Below are positions 62,244-64,000 of a DNA stretch of 64,000 nt, piece by piece. The stretch's first letter is position 1; the number at the start of each line of letters is the position of its first letter. Source of the DNA: Owenia fusiformis (lineage: Eukaryota > Annelida > Polychaeta > Sabellida > Oweniidae); NCBI GenBank assembly GCA_903813345.2, contig CAIIXF020000005.1, forward strand, positions 17,673,375-17,737,374, read 5' to 3'. The translations under genes were made by a program, and so were the position numbers. The notes beneath the pieces are model-generated. The model did no database searches. It had not been told where the DNA came from and was given only the letters and a program-made list of their open reading frames with translations.

Positions 62244-63150
62244 TGGACAACTCGGACCCAGGACAACTCGGACCCTGGACAACTCGGACCCAAGACATCT
62301 CGGACCCAAGACAACTCGGACCACTTTTTAAAATTATGATTTTTATCATAATGAGTGGTTTTATTTTTTCATTTATGAAAATTAATACATATATTATGAA
62401 TTGTGAATTCATATTTTGTATTAATATGATAAAAAAATGTTTTAATTTGACTTATTTGATGAAAATTAAGGAGAAGATATTGAAACTAGAAACCCAAGAC
62501 AACTCGGACCACTTTCTGAAATTATACTTTTGGTTGTCGTAACTGGGGATTATTTGTTTAATGTTTAGCATGATATATTGTGAGTTTATATATTGTATTT
62601 ATTTGATGAAGATCTTTCAATTGGTAACCTTTCAATTAACTTATTTGATGAAAGTTATGAAGTTAGACCAGTAAGAGAATATTGAAGCTGAAGACCCAAG
62701 ACAACTCAGGCCACTTTTTGAAATTAAAGTTAATTTAATTTAAAACAAATTCATCGAATTAACACAATATATCAATTCACAATATATAATTTATGTCATA
62801 AAAAACATTAAACAAAAAAATTAGAACCCCATACAATGATAAAAACCATCATTTCAAAAAGTGGTCCAAGTTGTCTTGGGTCTTTAGCTTCAATAATTTC
62901 TTACTTCTTAACTCTCATCAAAACGTTAATTGAAAACAATTTCATCAAATTAACATAACATATGAATTCACAATATATGTAATATATGTCAAAATAAACC
63001 TAAAAAATAATTAAAACCTAATATATATTGATAAAAATCATCATTTCAAAAAGTGGTCCGAGTTGTCTTGGGTCCGAGTTGTCTTGGGTCCGAGATGTCT
63101 TGGGTCCGAGTTGTCCAGGGTCCGAGTTGTCCTGGGTCCGAGTTGTCCGG
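62244..63150. mobile_element. Foldback element tipped with inverted 16-bp satellite arrays
   Basis: The left array (62244-62322) has about five units of GGACCCAAGACAACTC with variants in fixed order (CAGG, CTGG, CAAG with ATC, CAAG). The right array (63058-63150) is its mirror in the same variant order, with one extra unit. Single copies of the unit followed by GGACCACTTTTTGAAAT also occur inside at about 62493, 62697 and, inverted, 62862. The body is therefore built of roughly 190-200-bp repeats meeting head to head. No transposase. Confidence 0.8.
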
Positions 63151-63269
63151 AAACCTCTTATATACATGTACCAGACAATCTAAACATGATTCCTTGACAA
63201 AACATGAAAGCTAGAGTTCAATGACCCTCGTATTTATTGAAGATTCATGAAAATATGCATCAGAAGTGT

Positions 63270-63446
63270 TACAAAGCTTCTGGATAGATATGGACAAATA
63301 ATTGTAATTTGTAACAAGAGATGGAGTGAAAAAGTAGAATTACAGCTAGTATCTGGGGTACAAAGCTTCTGGATAGATATGGACAAATAATTGTAATTTG
63401 TAACAAGAGATGGAGTGAAAAAGTAGAATTACAGCTAGTATCTGGT
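63270..63446. repeat. Perfect 89-bp tandem duplication
   Basis: The segment from TACAAAGCTTCTGGATAGAT to GCTAGTATCTGG occurs twice in a row, 89 bp apart, with no differences seen. A recent local duplication or an assembly artefact. Confidence 0.9.
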
Positions 63447-63748
63447 GATTAGGATTTGCCGTGCGATAAATTGGATGAAATCCCCTATGCCTAACAAATA
63501 TTATGTTTTAACCATTTATATAATATACAAAGTTTACATTTTCAATGTTCATTATTTCGTAGTTTATCTATATGTTTGTTGGCATGGTGAAATATATACA
63601 AATGTTACCATTTTTAACTTTAAAATATGAGCCTAGTACTGTATTATTGCCAAAATGAGCACTTACATGTAAGGCTCAATTGCTTCAACCTGGAACACAT
63701 CAATGGACTATGATAGAAATGTTCCTTTGTGTAAAAAATGAATTAAGA

Positions 63749-63917
63749 AATATAGACCAAAGAGCAGGGGTAATATTGTCGAATACACCCCGCAGGGCTA
63801 GGCACAAACGTTTTCTGTACCCCAAACGACAGAAGGGAGTGAGGGGTTTGAAAGTTTTTGTGCCTATCCCTAAGGGGTGTATTTGACAATATTACACCTA
63901 CTCTGAGGTCTATATTC
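63749..63917. mobile_element. 169-bp hairpin MITE
   Basis: AATATAGACC and the following GGTAATATTGTCGAATACAC and GGCACAAACG are mirrored up to GGTCTATATT at 63908-63917. Arms of about 65 bp with moderate divergence; a small loop. Confidence 0.75.
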
Positions 63918-64000
63918 TGATTCAAACATGAAAACTCACCAAAATGTTTCGAATATTCATTATGGTCCGCCATTACTACGGTCCGCCGTTATGACGTCAC

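Overview
The window is animal nuclear DNA: AT-rich, intron-rich, with canonical GT-AG splice sites and dense with short non-autonomous transposons. A secreted tyrosinase with Cys- and Tyr-rich C-terminal sequence, next to a DEG/ENaC-type channel, fits a marine invertebrate. A lophotrochozoan (mollusc, brachiopod or relative) is most likely, but that is inference. Nothing bacterial, viral or retroviral is evident.

Four host genes could be rebuilt exon by exon, with reading-frame phase checked at every junction. (1) GPKOW-like spliceosomal protein, minus strand, seven exons from 11164 down to 3531; the C-terminus lies beyond the left edge. (2) A secreted tyrosinase, plus strand, four exons, 14516-17382, 621 aa, complete. 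(3) A DEG/ENaC/ASIC-type channel subunit, minus strand, eleven exons, 25670 down to 18224, 526 aa, complete and convergent with the tyrosinase. (4) LETM1, the mitochondrial inner-membrane cation/proton exchanger, minus strand, thirteen exons, 47539 down to 33763, 846 aa, complete. The genes are functionally unrelated. GPKOW and the tyrosinase are divergent; the tyrosinase and the channel are tail to tail.

The rest (introns, 26-33.6 kb and 47.7-64 kb) is largely repeat DNA. It holds two hAT-type elements with perfect 8-bp target duplications and two palindromic TTAA-flanked elements. It also holds a five-member MITE family with TA-type ends, a 1.1-kb CAGGGTGGTCC element, two MITEs with 5-bp duplications and several long foldbacks. 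Minisatellites include an 86-bp higher-order repeat. The most unusual structures are two foldback elements (19507-21093 and 62244-63150) whose arms are tandem arrays of a 16-bp unit; the units of the two elements match at 12 of 16 positions, suggesting one family of array-tipped elements. Other points of note are a GC-AG intron in GPKOW, an internal duplication in the LETM1 N-terminal region, a minisatellite abutting a LETM1 splice donor, and a GMS selectivity-filter triplet in the channel.

Right of about 47.7 kb no gene could be supported; a few short unrecognised open frames are noted with low confidence.
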